Positions 22,767 through 33,234 of a stretch of DNA of 64,000 nt are shown in pieces. The stretch spans positions 3,100,001 to 3,164,000 of the forward strand of contig JAUEDM010000004.1 in assembly GCA_033439685.1 (NCBI GenBank), given 5' to 3'. Source of the stretch: Apodospora peruviana (lineage: Eukaryota; Ascomycota; Sordariomycetes; Sordariales; Lasiosphaeriaceae). Each line of letters starts with the position of its first letter. Position 1 is the first letter of the stretch. The translations under genes were made by a program, and so were the position numbers. Under the pieces are notes generated by a model, which was given only the letters and a program-made list of their open reading frames with translations, made no database searches and was not told the DNA's origin.

Positions 22767-24866
22767 GTGTCGGTTCAATTCAAAGGATTCTTCCACCTTA
22801 AGAGAAGGAATCTCGCAAGCAGTGGTGAGGTGAGGGTTAATCACAGACATGAGGCGGGCATAACATTGCCGGCAGAAGACGACGCTGATCTACAATGGGC
22901 AATCCGTGGTGCCGGGACTAACTTTGGCATTATTATCTGCCTCGTTTTCGGCCCTGTCCAATCGGCCCACGGCTTGGTCCTTCGCAGCAGCAGGCCGAGC
23001 ATATACTGGGTCGGAGAGAGTTCTTTACTCTGGAACCTCTCGTTGCCGAACTGACGCGGAACAGCGAAACCAGAAGCTCGACATTCTGCGCGGCAATCTC
23101 CAAATAAGTTCGCGACCGTCCTTCCAGCCAGTCCGCAGGTATTTCCATCCGCGGAGAGCTGAGCCGATCGCATATTACCATGACAGCGTTCGAGTCTCGA
23201 CTGGATCACTCCATCTCCTATTGTGATGGAGTTGTACTCGGTTGCTCGGGGCCTCTGACCAAATCCTGGATTGCGGACGGAGCGTACCTGCCAAGGTTGC
23301 TGAAGTCCGATGACAAAGACCTGCTGTTCGTTCCAACGATGTTTATTCCTCTCTCGCATCGAGCAAGACGTTGTCAAAATCTTACTCCAAGCTCTGGATA
23401 GTCGGCCCACTGCACTTTGCTACCTGCGTCTGCTGCAAGGTGGTGGAACGGTCAACGACGTCAACCCGTCTTTCCCTCCTTCTTCTAGCTGTCGAGACTG
23501 GGACTTTGCCTGTGTGATTGTTGGTCGTTGGAGTCGCACTACCTCTGGCATGTCTGGCAATCGATATCGCCAAAGCTGTTGTGCAGTGGGTTTACAAGAC
23601 CGCCGAGTCTTTGTTGCCCCTGCGTCAGGTGACGTACGGTGCGGACCTCGGGTGTGACGACAATGACCTGGCGCTGGCGAACAAAGTCTTTGGAGGGAAT
23701 CGGCCATGACTGGCTCATCTCAAGCAGCGCTAGGACCCGTTTGATCTGCTCGCCCATGTTTGCCCGCTCCCGAGTCCGTCAAGGATCCCGAAGCTCATCA
23801 TCTTTGGCACGGGCACAAGCAACAGCTACGAGCGCCTGTTAATCGATAAGTGCGTCGAGTGGCTGTCGAGTGAAAAGGGCTACCTAGCACATGCAGTTCA
23901 CTTATACGATGGCGTTAAGAGAGACTACCTGGCCGTAACAGGTGACGACCCAGTCACGCCCGTTGATGACGGGGTCCTTCAGACATTTTATCATGGGAAT
24001 GATGGGCGGGGATATTGCAGACGTAGTACCGAGGAGACGGTTCTCGACTTGGCCATGGTCCACGGCGCCCGTGGTCGCGACGTGCTCTTCATCTTGGGGA
24101 AAACAATTACGCTGGGAACCGCTTCATTGCACAGTGTCCTGCCACACACGAGACTTATCGAAGTCTGCGTCAAGACGAGGGAAGTGCCGCAGACGTTAGA
24201 GTCAAGCTATCTGGCATATCAGACCGGTTCTTCCGATGCGGATGAGACTAACCCAGTACGCGATGTAAAAGAAGAACACCTACATTTCTATCTTGCCAAC
24301 AAAAGCGAGGATGCCCTTCCGCGACTTAGTCGGAGAGGGCAGGAATGGTACCGGCCTGCACAGATGCATATTGAGGTGGATGAGGTACCCCCATGCACGT
24401 CTTTGGTGCGACAACATTTCCATGGCGATTGGCAACAGATATCCGCGGTGGTATGTTAGGAGCATTTCAGCGTTGAGAAGCAGTTGGCCGAGGACTTGGG
24501 CCTTCCCATGGTGCCCATTCGGGAGTACATCGACAAATTCGGCCATCCTCGTCCTCCTTTCAAGGCATTATGTGACAAGGTCCCAGGCCCATCTGATCGG
24601 GAATGGATGGGAAGAGGGAGTGCTACAGATGGGTCATCACCCTAACCTTCTTTCTGGAGCATCAGTGGTGGTGGTAGACGATGTTCTTGCCACTGGCGCA
24701 ACGCTTTTGTGCGATGGTCCGGCTCCTCCGCCAAGCTAATGTTCGGTATATCAGCGCCATGGTCGTAGTCGAGTTTCCCCTCTTCAAGGGGCGGGAGCTG
24801 ATGCACTGCAACCGCTTGGATTCTGTTCATATCCAAAGCTTCTTGTTATCTGGGGCACGACTATAG
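22767..24866 (+). pseudogene. FAD-linked oxidase / P-loop / phosphoribosyltransferase fusion, heavily decayed
   Basis: Fragments in order along one strand reconstruct a three-part protein. (1) BBE-type FAD oxidase: DADLQWAIRGAGTNFGIII near 22,880-22,940, CRDWDFACVIVGRWS near 23,490-23,535, and a C-terminal end VYKTAESLLPLRQVTYGADL. That end runs through GNRP, a TGA (23707-23709), LAHLKQR, a TAG (23731-23733) and DPFDLLAHVCPLP. (2) A segment beginning PKLIIFGTGTSNSYERLLIDK, placed like a P-loop kinase start but without a good Walker A. (3) A phosphoribosyltransferase end with the PRPP motif VVVVDDVLATGAT and VVEFPLFKGREL. A third in-frame stop (TAG 24457-24459) and frame changes near 24,590-24,710 add to the damage. 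I recall such fusions in other fungi, but this needs a search. Confidence 0.65.
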
Positions 24867-25272
24867 GGGTAAGTGATCGACTACGCAGCTGTATGTTTAC
24901 TCGGTATAGATAAAAAAGCGCATAGTTAGGAAGCGTGTGAGGTTGGAAGCCCGGGACAGTTTTTCACGGGGACAGAGGGAGGAAGGCAACTGAAGGTTGT
25001 TTGTATTTGTAATTACCCTCAATTGTACTCAACCCGGAGCTGACAGCGCAGTGTTACAAGAATAAAATAGAGAAAGGAATGTATTTGGATACCTATTGAA
25101 CTCCACTGTCAACCCTGTCCTAAAATGACTGCCATTGCCTGTAAATACCCAGGAAATGATTTACAGGAAAGATGATATTTATGATTTCAGTCCCATGAGA
25201 AACCTATAAATATCCTTGTGTCGTGTTTCCGTCCTCTACCAGACCGATCCGTTATTGAACTTTCTGTCGTCT
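24867..25272. other. Intergenic, nothing recognised
   Basis: 3' flanks of the fusion remnant and of the minus-strand secreted protein gene. Confidence 0.4.
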
Positions 25273-25560
25273 TTAAACGCTTGCGACGCAGAAAGGAATG
25301 CTGTTCAGGTAGTCGCAGTGTGAGCGGTCGGGGCAGTTTCCAATCAGCTGCATCACGTTCTGCAGGTCGCACTGCTGGATCGCGTAGGCACCGAAGCACT
25401 CGAACTTGCCCGGGGTGTCGCAGTGCTCACCGGGGCTCGCTCCGCCGGGCCGGCCGTTGCGCTTGATCATATTGCTGTCGGCACCGGGGCCGCTGGTTGA
25501 GGGAGCGGCCATGGCCGAGGCGGTGGCTACGGCGAGGATGAGGGCTGCGGAGTACTTCAT
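25273..25560 (-). CDS. Small secreted cysteine-rich protein
   Basis: A 95-residue intronless ORF. The first 19 residues (MKYSAALILAVATASAMAA) form a clear signal peptide with an AxA-type cleavage site. After a short Gly/Pro/Ser spacer and a possible Lys-Arg processing site (MIKRNG), the mature part has six cysteines in about 45 residues: C-x7-C-x8-C-x11-C-x5-C-x7-C. An even number of cysteines suggests three disulfides. Proteins of this form in fungi include effectors, antimicrobial peptides and small carbohydrate-binding modules. I do not recognise the family and assign no function. No other gene lies within 400 bases on either side. Confidence 0.75.
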   Translation of the reverse strand: MKYSAALILAVATASAMAAPSTSGPGADSNMIKRNGRPGGASPGEHCDTPGKFECFGAYAIQQCDLQNVMQLIGNCPDRSHCDYLNSIPFCVASV

Positions 25561-26724
25561 TTTGATGGATTGTCTTTGGGTTTAAGTCGAGTGTTGTGTG
25601 TGGATTTCAGTACGAAGCGGTGTGTTTGATATTTGTGTGAATGTTATATTTTGAGGGTTTGATGTTTGTGTGACTGTTGAGGTATGATGGTGATTATGAT
25701 GAGATGGAACTTGAGGTTAGTTGTGGTTGTAAAGACACTTTATACTTTTTTTTTTCTTTTTTTTCTAGAGAGTCATGTCCCACAAGAAACTCGAGGCTCT
25801 TTGGCAAGAAGACTGTATGTCATCAAAACGAGGGGTTGTTTAACAACTCTGGGTGCTGTGCTATTCTTGCAATACGAACATTTCTCGAAATCCTGTCCTC
25901 GTGGTCTGTACCAGTAGGCTTGGAGAGCTGGGGGACACCAATGACTTGATCGGCCAGCAGTCATCATTCCTACCTACTCTGCCCGAGAGAGGCAGTGTTT
26001 GTGGCAAACAAGCCAATGATTAGGTGAATAATTGAGTTGGTGAAAGGGACGGAGTAAGACGGACGATAAAAAGAGTCAGAAGTTAAAATCAGGGTCGGCC
26101 CGGATTATTTCGTTGAACTAGAACTGCCACCGCCTAACGGGTTGCCAACCAGCGGAAAGCTCCGGCTCCGGTTCCGATGACCATGCAAGCCTATTGGTGA
26201 GAAAGAGAGCTCGCGTTGATGGGCGAGTTAGGGCAACAAATGAGGTTCGGGAGGGAGAGTCATCGGCTTGACGGCAGCTGGCTCGGCAAACACGGATGGG
26301 ATGGGGCGCAGCTGTTTTTTGGCCAACCAGCCACTGAACCGCAGCCCTGCAGAATATCTATACGTAAACCCCGATACGAATTTTGTTTGTTTGTTATGGC
26401 TGTTTTTGGGCTGGATTGTAACGTGACTTTGGGCTGTGAGGCCTCAACGCGAAATCAACCGAGACCCGAATGTCACAGTAATAAGTTCTAAGGCGGGTTC
26501 GCCCAAAGTACCATTTGTGTGGCTGTTGATGTTCTGGTATTGGAATCCTAACTGCTGGTTACCAGATCTCATACCAAGCCCGTCAGCCCCCTCTGACAGG
26601 ATATCGGTTCATACAAATGACCAACCCAAGAAATAAGACATGGCAGGACTTCTGGTGGTTAGATGTGTTTCAAATGATGAAATGCAGGATTGTGCTGTTG
26701 ATCTGATGTGGAGGTAAATGTCGA

Positions 26725-26748
26725 AGAGAGAGAGAGAGAGAGAGAGAG
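26725..26748. repeat. (AG)12 microsatellite
   Basis: Twelve uninterrupted dinucleotide units in intergenic DNA. Confidence 0.9.
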
Positions 26749-27348
26749 CCCTTGGTCAATTATTGCGCTGGCGTCATGAGTTTCGCAACAGCAAGTCCAC
26801 AAGGCCCCAGTGGTTCACGCCAGTTTGCCGCATGTCGTTTTACCAAATGGTGGCCATATAGACCGAATTGTTGAGCCCTCGATTGCCGCCAGCGCATCAC
26901 GATGCCCATCAAGGTCAATCGAAATGTCAAATCGTCATGGATTCAAAATAGGCCGTCCAGATTTCCATCCTTTTGGCGCGTTTTCGCGGTCTCTTACGTC
27001 GCTGTATGTTGCCGCCGTGCCGAGTGGACCTCGGGTATGGTCTGCTTTTCCATCCCATTCACCAATGGGTTGACAGACTGGTCATTAATCTGCCGAGACA
27101 ACACCGCCTTATCGAGTACGGAACGAGCCGTTGGGTCTGAATTGCAAATAGTGATCGGCACTTTGAGTCTATACTAATGTGCTCTCTGTCTATCACTCAA
27201 AAAACCGGGCAAAACAGGATAACCGCAACATATATCAATAAAGATTGCAGATGAGATCATCCGACCGTCTGCAGTCTAGGTCTATGCACATACCCGAGCT
27301 GAGAAGATTGGCCCATTCGCTGTGTGACAGCTCGCCCAGATTCTCAGC

Positions 27349-27355
27349 TATATAA
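27349..27355 (+). promoter_or_regulatory. TATA box upstream of the 88-residue gene
   Basis: TATATAA lies about 155 bases before the ATG at 27509 and is followed by a C-rich and then A/C-rich leader, as expected of a fungal promoter. Confidence 0.5.
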
Positions 27356-27508
27356 CCCGCGTCCTACACCCAGGCCAGCACTCTTCTTGTTGTCAGTTTT
27401 TACCAAAAATCAAAACAGTCAACACAGGACACCCTGAAACTTTTGTGTTATTCCTCGAGCAAAACCCCCCAACCAAGTTCTTCACTCAAGATCACGATAC
27501 GAAGAAAG

Positions 27509-27852
27509 ATGTCTCTTCAGAAACAATCCCTCGGCCAACTCGGGCTGGTCCTCCAGTTCTTCTCGCCAACGGGCGAGGAAAAAGACGGGGGCGTTCTCGT
27601 CACTATGCCCTCAAGCGGGGTCACCAAAAGCTCGATTAAGACCCTCGTTGATGGCACTAAGGTAGAAGGTGCTCAACTCGAGGTTAGTACCTACCGTTGC
27701 CATATTACTGCTCATAAAAGGGGTTTTTATTGATGCTAATATGATATTTGAACCCCCAGGAGAACAAGACTGCTGGCACGATCACCATTTTCATTCCAAA
27801 CACCACCCTCGCAGCGCTGGGTTTAGGCTCGACCAAGGACCCAGGAGCCTGA
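27509..27852 (+). CDS. Small two-exon protein, function unknown
   Basis: Exons 27509-27682 and 27760-27852 are joined by a 77-nt phase-0 intron with a GTTAGT donor, GCTAAT branch and CCCCCAG acceptor. The predicted product is 88 residues. It starts MSLQKQSLGQLGLVLQFFSP, has a Gly/Val/Thr-rich middle, and ends FIPNTTLAALGLGSTKDPGA. No signal peptide, membrane segment or cysteine is present. The strong splice sites and the upstream TATA box suggest it is expressed. I recognise no family. Confidence 0.55.
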
Positions 27853-29004
27853 GGCAATCCAACACGCCGTTGCCACTTTCTTCATGGTCTTGTGGGAGGC
27901 GCTACAGAGATGTTGGCTCAATAGGTCAGGTTGACAGGTCGTTGGGATTTGATTCGTACATCACGTTGCTATTTCCTTGTGGACGGTGGACTTCTCGGAG
28001 TTCGCTACTACAGCGCGGCATGGCAGCGTGGCCACCCTCTCTATTCATTCTAGGAGCCGGAGGCTCTCGAAAGAATACAAAAATCTTGCGTTTTTGCTTT
28101 CTTAGGATTCTCCCTTTTCAGCGTGGGGCTGGTTTCTCCTTCTCCCGTCACAAAAACTTCGATCGATCATCGGGGAGGAAGTTCGGAAAGAGGTACCTCG
28201 GTTTATTTTCTACCTAAGAAATTAGAACCACGAACTCAAAATGATTGGCGGAAATGTGCATCATTAAGTCCGGAATTCAAGGACCAAATTCCATAATGAA
28301 GAGATTCCAGAACAAAAACCGGTACCTGGCAGTAAGGACGACAGGGCCGGATCTAATCGACCTTTTTGCCCACAGCTGCCCAGTAGCAACGGGAGCGGGG
28401 TATCGCCGGCTCGGAGCGGAGGATCGGAGGATCGTACGGTGGGTGTTAGGATGGTAATGACAGGAGGTTACATTTGACGGGGGTTGGAAATCTCTTGGCG
28501 GGTGTGACGGCGTCGCACAATGACCCACACCACTGAGCTAACCTCCCCATTACAAAAGGATGTCGAATTCCAAGTTGACAAGGCTTAGAATACTGTGGAT
28601 TATATACTGCATAGCGCCACGCCATGACAGCGGGGGGGGTTGTTTTTACGACTTAAAAATAACATATCGTCCCGCTAAGTTTCCTAGGGTGATGCCGGAA
28701 ATCCTCGGATTTGGCCTGGCGATGGCTTAGAACAAACAGCTGAAAGCAGTCGTATAAGCTATATAAGTACAAAGATCCAAGTGCAGAAGTTACTTCTGTC
28801 CCTTATCCTTTTCTCCGGTGTCAACCTTCTTCTTTCTGACATCAGCCTTTGGACTTTGGAATTCTAATAGGTTACATACCGTTGACAGTCGCAATCAATT
28901 CAATCAAGGCTCAATCGCACCGATATTACGAGCCCAGATTGGACAACAGGGCTGACACCTGGCAGCGACTGGTAGCTGTCTGACGGTCCCGAGGGACCCG
29001 AGGA
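27853..29004. other. Intergenic, AT-richer
   Basis: No supported gene; leads into the repeat-bearing block at 29 kb. Confidence 0.4.
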
Positions 29005-29706
29005 GTGTGACGTTGGCTATATAAACCGTCCAGTATTCCAGAGTCTTCGACTTGGAATTCTGGCTTCCTTTTACAGGGCTGGCATGGCGCACTGGTATGG
29101 TTGTGTACTATTGGCTGGTTTGTCACAAGGAGTCGGGACTACGGGACGGACCCGGGGACCCGTGGGTCGGGACTTCGGGTCCATTCTCATTGGTCGTAGT
29201 ATTTCTATAGGAAGGCATGAGGCAGTTTATGCTAATAATCTACTTAAAGCAACCAAGAAGCTGGAATCAGTAATCTAAAATAGAAAAGGGTAGGGTTTAA
29301 ATTGTAAACCCGGATCTATGTAAAGTTTTAGTGGTAGGCAGGTAGGAGAAATATTCTCCTTATAGGGGCTACGGCAGTTAGCCCAATAAGTGATTAAAGC
29401 CACCCTGCATCAGCAGTTGGTGTTAAGTTTAACGCAACCCAAGCATCGTGGTGCTTTGTTACGTTTCTTTGCGCCTTAGGAGCTTCAGAACGAGAGCTGC
29501 GGGTGTGTAATTGCAGTTAGGTCTTATTTCACCTACGTAATAGTTCTCTTGAGGCTTGCTCTGTCGCCTGTTTTGCCCGTCATTGTGACAAACCAGCCAA
29601 TAGTACACAACCATATCAGTGCGCCATGCCAGCCTTGTAAAAGGAAGCCAGAATTCCAAGTCGAGGACTCTGGAATACTGTACGGTTTATATAGCCTACG
29701 TCACAG
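29005..29706. mobile_element. Fold-back element with 124-bp inverted repeats
   Basis: Bases 29005-29128 and 29583-29706 are inverted copies of one another with about six mismatches and no gaps. They flank a 454-bp AT-rich spacer without a gene. Both arms contain CTATATAAACC and the distinctive GGAATTCTGGCTTCCTTTTA. This could be a MITE or fold-back transposon, or two solo repeat copies in opposite orientation. Target-site duplications are not obvious. Confidence 0.65.
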
Positions 29707-29769
29707 TCATGCTCTTCTCCGGCCCGCCTTTCTTCCTCCGGATGTCACCAACAGGTAAACCGCACAGGG

Positions 29770-30020
29770 CGATCAGCTTCCGTGATCACGCGGATGCGCA
29801 CGGGCAGGATCGGCCTCCGCGCCTATCTCCATACTATCAACAAGGCCGACACCGACGCGTGCCAGCGCGGCCGCGGGCTGCAGACGGTGCGGCACCTCCT
29901 CCTGGAATGCCGGAGCTGGGCGCACGAACGACACCTCATGTGGGCCGCAAGCACCCGTGTGTGGACGTCTGGTACATGAAGCCACAGAAACAGTGGGCGC
30001 CGAGACTAAAGAGGTCGAAA
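29770..30020 (+). mobile_element. LINE (non-LTR retrotransposon) 3' coding fragment
   Basis: The frame reads RTGRIGLRAYLHTINKADTD, then QTVRHLLLECRSWAHER. This is the C-terminal zinc-binding-like tail (Cys/His with TVRHLLLEC) found after the reverse transcriptase of fungal LINE elements. The reverse transcriptase domain itself is absent, so only a 5'-truncated relic is here. Confidence 0.6.
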
Positions 30021-30455
30021 AAGAGAGATCTATGAGGAAAGCTGCATTTGGATCAGGGCTTGCTTACGTTTCTCAACACACATATGGTCCTCCAAGCAGC
30101 GAAGCGCAAAACATAGTCCGCAAGCGTCTTCCCTCTTCGCTATCATATACTCCTGCCTGCCCCTGCGCCGACGCCCCTCCGCCGACGCCCAGGCGGCTTC
30201 ATTTGCACATGGCAGACATAGGCGCGGACGGCAGGGACGGTGACGAAGAGGCGGAGAGAGGCAGCGCCAGCAGAGGGAGCTAGGGATAAGCAGCCGGCGT
30301 ACGACTTGACAGAGCGACAGGCAAGCGCGTTCGAGAGAGTACGAGAGGGTACGAGAGGCCGCGTCTGTCGAAGCAGGAGCGCCTGAGACAGACGGGGAGG
30401 AAACGGACAGAGAAGGCGACAGAGACGCAAGCGCAGACGGCGAGAGTCAGGACAC

Positions 30456-31071
30456 GTGGGTGTTGGTGTTAAGAGTTTTTTTTTTTATTGGGCTGATAGA
30501 CCACGATATTGGCGACAACGAGTTCTAGAACGCATTATACAGCGATTAGCCATATTCGGCATCGAGGTGGCGCTCAGGTGGCGCAGCGCGCTGATTTACA
30601 CGCCGCAATTATCGGCCATCGTCACGGTTGTCCACATGTTCGTATTGTTTAAGGCGACACAGGACCGGCGGGCGCATATCGAGCAACGGCGACAGGCGAC
30701 CGGCAAGAGCAAGCCAGAGGCAGGGCGGAAAACGCAGGGCAATTTCCACCGCGTGTGGAGGATGGTCCAAAAGTTCATGGCGATCGTCGAGTACAACGGG
30801 CCGCCGTCGCCGATGGATTCGATATTGCGGTTGCGCGCATACCTCAAGGCGATCCTGGCCAACACGGATACGGACGGTGGTAGATTGGCATAGTGGCGAG
30901 TCATTATACGGACACCTGCAGTTCAACATGGGTTCATTATTGGTATATGGGCTGTTATATTCCACGAAGGCGCAGTTACAGCAGGAAGACAGTTACAGCA
31001 GGAGATATTGTCATTACATACGGATAGGGAGATAGACAGCGAGGGAGAGGTAAGAGCAGGCTCACCGCATA
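30456..31071 (+). pseudogene. Subtelomere-type helicase-associated protein fragment
   Basis: One frame gives FHRVWRMVQKFMAIVEYNGP and SPMDSILRLRAYLKAIL. A one-base shift near 30890 leads to HSGESLYGHLQFNMGSLLVY and then a Gln-rich helix. This order of blocks (a basic helix, then a MDxILxLRxY block, then an LQF-M block) resembles the N-terminal part of large fungal RecQ-like helicases often found near telomeres, but the helicase motifs are missing. A 17-bp tandem duplication (30973 and 30990) adds another break. The assignment rests on remembered family features and is tentative. Confidence 0.4.
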
Positions 31072-32108
31072 TCAAGTAGCACCGGTTAGTCGACAACGCC
31101 GCCGAGACCGCGGGTAGGTTGGAGTTTCGTGGACGATCCACGCAAGGAAGAGGCGTTGGGCGGCGTAGACTGGAAAATGTGGTTGGCGAGCTGGTCGCGA
31201 ATTTTCGCCCTTCACCAGCCAGACTAACTTAAGGAGTGCCCATGATGTCCAGCTGCCTCATGCTGCCCTTCTCATTCCACGTTCGTTGGTCGGTGGCAAG
31301 CTCCCGAATGTTCAGATTCAGCGGGGTGGATTTGAGGTTTGGTCTGCTAGCTCTATTGCTTTTGGCCCTTCCCCGTCCCCCCTTCTTTTGGCCGAACGCC
31401 TGGAGCTGGCCAATGCTAGTAGTTTCGACCTTATGTTCTGTGCTACAACCTCGCAAAGGTATACAGAGTTAGAGTTAGAGACTCGCCCTGGTTAGGTCTG
31501 TCTGTCGATTCTCTCTGTGGACCGCTGTCGAGCAAGTACTATAAAGTGCCCGTCTATGATGATTGTCTGTGAGCCAGTAGAACATCCAGGGCCAATGGCT
31601 GTTAGCAGACTCCGTTGCATGCCAAACATGGAAACAATGCAAGCCACCAGAAAGGGTGTGGTTGGAGATCCAGCTGGACCCACATCGAGAGAGTCACCAA
31701 CTTCGACCCCGTTTGTCTCGCATTTGGAGCCCGGCCTACTGCCAGGGTGTCCTGAAAGCCACACTCCCCTCAAACGACTGTCCGGCCTGTCGGGCTAAAT
31801 CTCTTCTGGCTGTGAGATGACGCCGAGTGTCTAAGAGGGGGAGGCTGGCAATCTGGAAGCTATTGATAGCAATTCCCGCCCAACTCCCTTATATGTAGTC
31901 TGAGGCCCCCCTCCCGTTACTTCTTTATACTCAATCCTGGAAAGACATTTAAATATCTCACTGCCACCTCGCCCTTTACTTTTAACCATTTGTCCGTCAT
32001 TCCAAATCACACTCAAACACTCAGTAGTCCTGCAACACTCCAAGTCTTCAGTCTTCTGCCCTCCACCCTAGACGAGACGGAGCCGCTATCACTCTCACAT
32101 CCCACGCT
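31072..32108. other. Intergenic, unassigned
   Basis: A plus frame from about 31220 to 31495 (including MVGGKLPNVQIQRGGFEVWS) is open but has no family I know. The last 200 bases are the likely promoter and leader of the C2H2 gene. Confidence 0.4.
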
Positions 32109-33234
32109 ATGGACCGCACGCCAAACCTCAAGGTTGAAATTCACGACTGCAGCTTCAGCAGTACGAATGGGTCAGTCAGCTCGTTCTGCAGCACCCCGAT
32201 ATCCATGTACACTCCGACAGGAAGGTCTTCGCCCCTATACCCGGACTCAGGGTCATTTGACCCGTGCTTCTCCCAGCCATCATCGTTTGACTTTGGGTAT
32301 ACCCCAGCATCTTCTGTAGTTTCGTCAGGATACCCTTTCTCGCTGGATCTTGCCTCTGCTACACCAGCACTGCTTGACAGTGGTCCTTGTTGCACGCCGT
32401 CGAGGTGCAACACACATGGGGGCTACATCATCTCTGCCCAAGAGCACCCCATGAGTCGTTACAAACCACTCAACAGTACCGATTTCATTTCTTTGCAAGA
32501 CCACTTCATATCTCCCCAGTTCAAAAGCCCGGTTCATTCAGTTCTTGGACCGTCCCCTTCCAACGGGTTCGAAGGCCCTTCGATGTGGCCCATGCTTGGC
32601 AGCAGCCCGTTGAAGCTCTCGGAGCAACGAGGGCGTCCGGCATCTAGACTGAGCGTCATGACGGACCCGAGCCATGGCGATCCCTCACCATTTGACGCTG
32701 GACTCGTCAGTCCCCGCCAGCAAATCGACCTGGCACAAGTACACCAGAAATCTGCAGCACTCCAAAGACTACAACGAGCTACAACCCGGCCGCAGCCTAC
32801 TACCTCCCATACCAAGGTATCAAAGCAACCAGTGGAAGGGCCACGAAAGTCTGACCAACGTGTCGTGCGGAAAACCAACTGGTGTACCATGGGTTGCAAG
32901 GACAGGGGTTTCTCCAGGAAAGAGCACCTGACGAGGCATATCAAGGAGTGAGTCAAATCCATACCAGATTCTCAAGTCAAACCAAGACTGACGCGGATCT
33001 CACTCCAGCTTCCACCAAAGACTCGTCGTCAATGAATGCCCCTGCTGTCCGGAGGGCAACCGCAGGATATTCGTGGGGAGACGTGACAATTTCATGACAC
33101 ATCTTGCATTGCACATCACTGGCGAGAAACGAGTACCGTACCATCCTCAAGCGGCAGCTATCTGGGAAGAAGAGAAGCGAAAAAAGCCGTCTCGTGCCCC
33201 CTCAAGCCGGACACGGAAAGGGGAGCAGTCATAA
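32109..33234 (+). CDS. C2H2 zinc-finger transcription factor
   Basis: Exons 32109-32947 and 33009-33234 are joined by a 61-nt intron (GTGAGT...CTCCAG) that splits an Asp codon. Predicted length is 354 residues. The N-terminal 240 residues are Ser/Pro-rich, as in fungal activation regions. The DNA-binding part is at the C-terminus. Finger 1 is WCTMGCKDRGFSRKEHLTRH (C-x3-C...H-x3-H style). The intron follows directly, then a second finger NECPCCPEGNRRIFVGRRDN ending FMTHLALHITGEK, and a basic tail (EEEKRKKPSR). The FSRKEHLTRH block is typical of ascomycete two-finger regulators. Stopping at the apparent stop just after the first finger would lose half the binding domain. Targets are unknown. 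Confidence 0.85.

Larger units (their letters stand above)
25561..27508. other. Intergenic, nearly 2 kb
   Basis: No convincing ORF on either strand. Contains a (GA)n microsatellite at 26725-26748 and the promoter of the following small gene. Confidence 0.5.

Noticed and set aside
14578..24866. The graveyard as purely sequencing error
   Set aside because: Some lesions (homopolymer shifts) could be errors, but in-frame nonsense codons, an 11-base loss in the methyltransferase and truncation of the MFS gene are not typical consensus errors. Neighbouring genes of equal length are clean. Kept as real but flagged for read-level checking.
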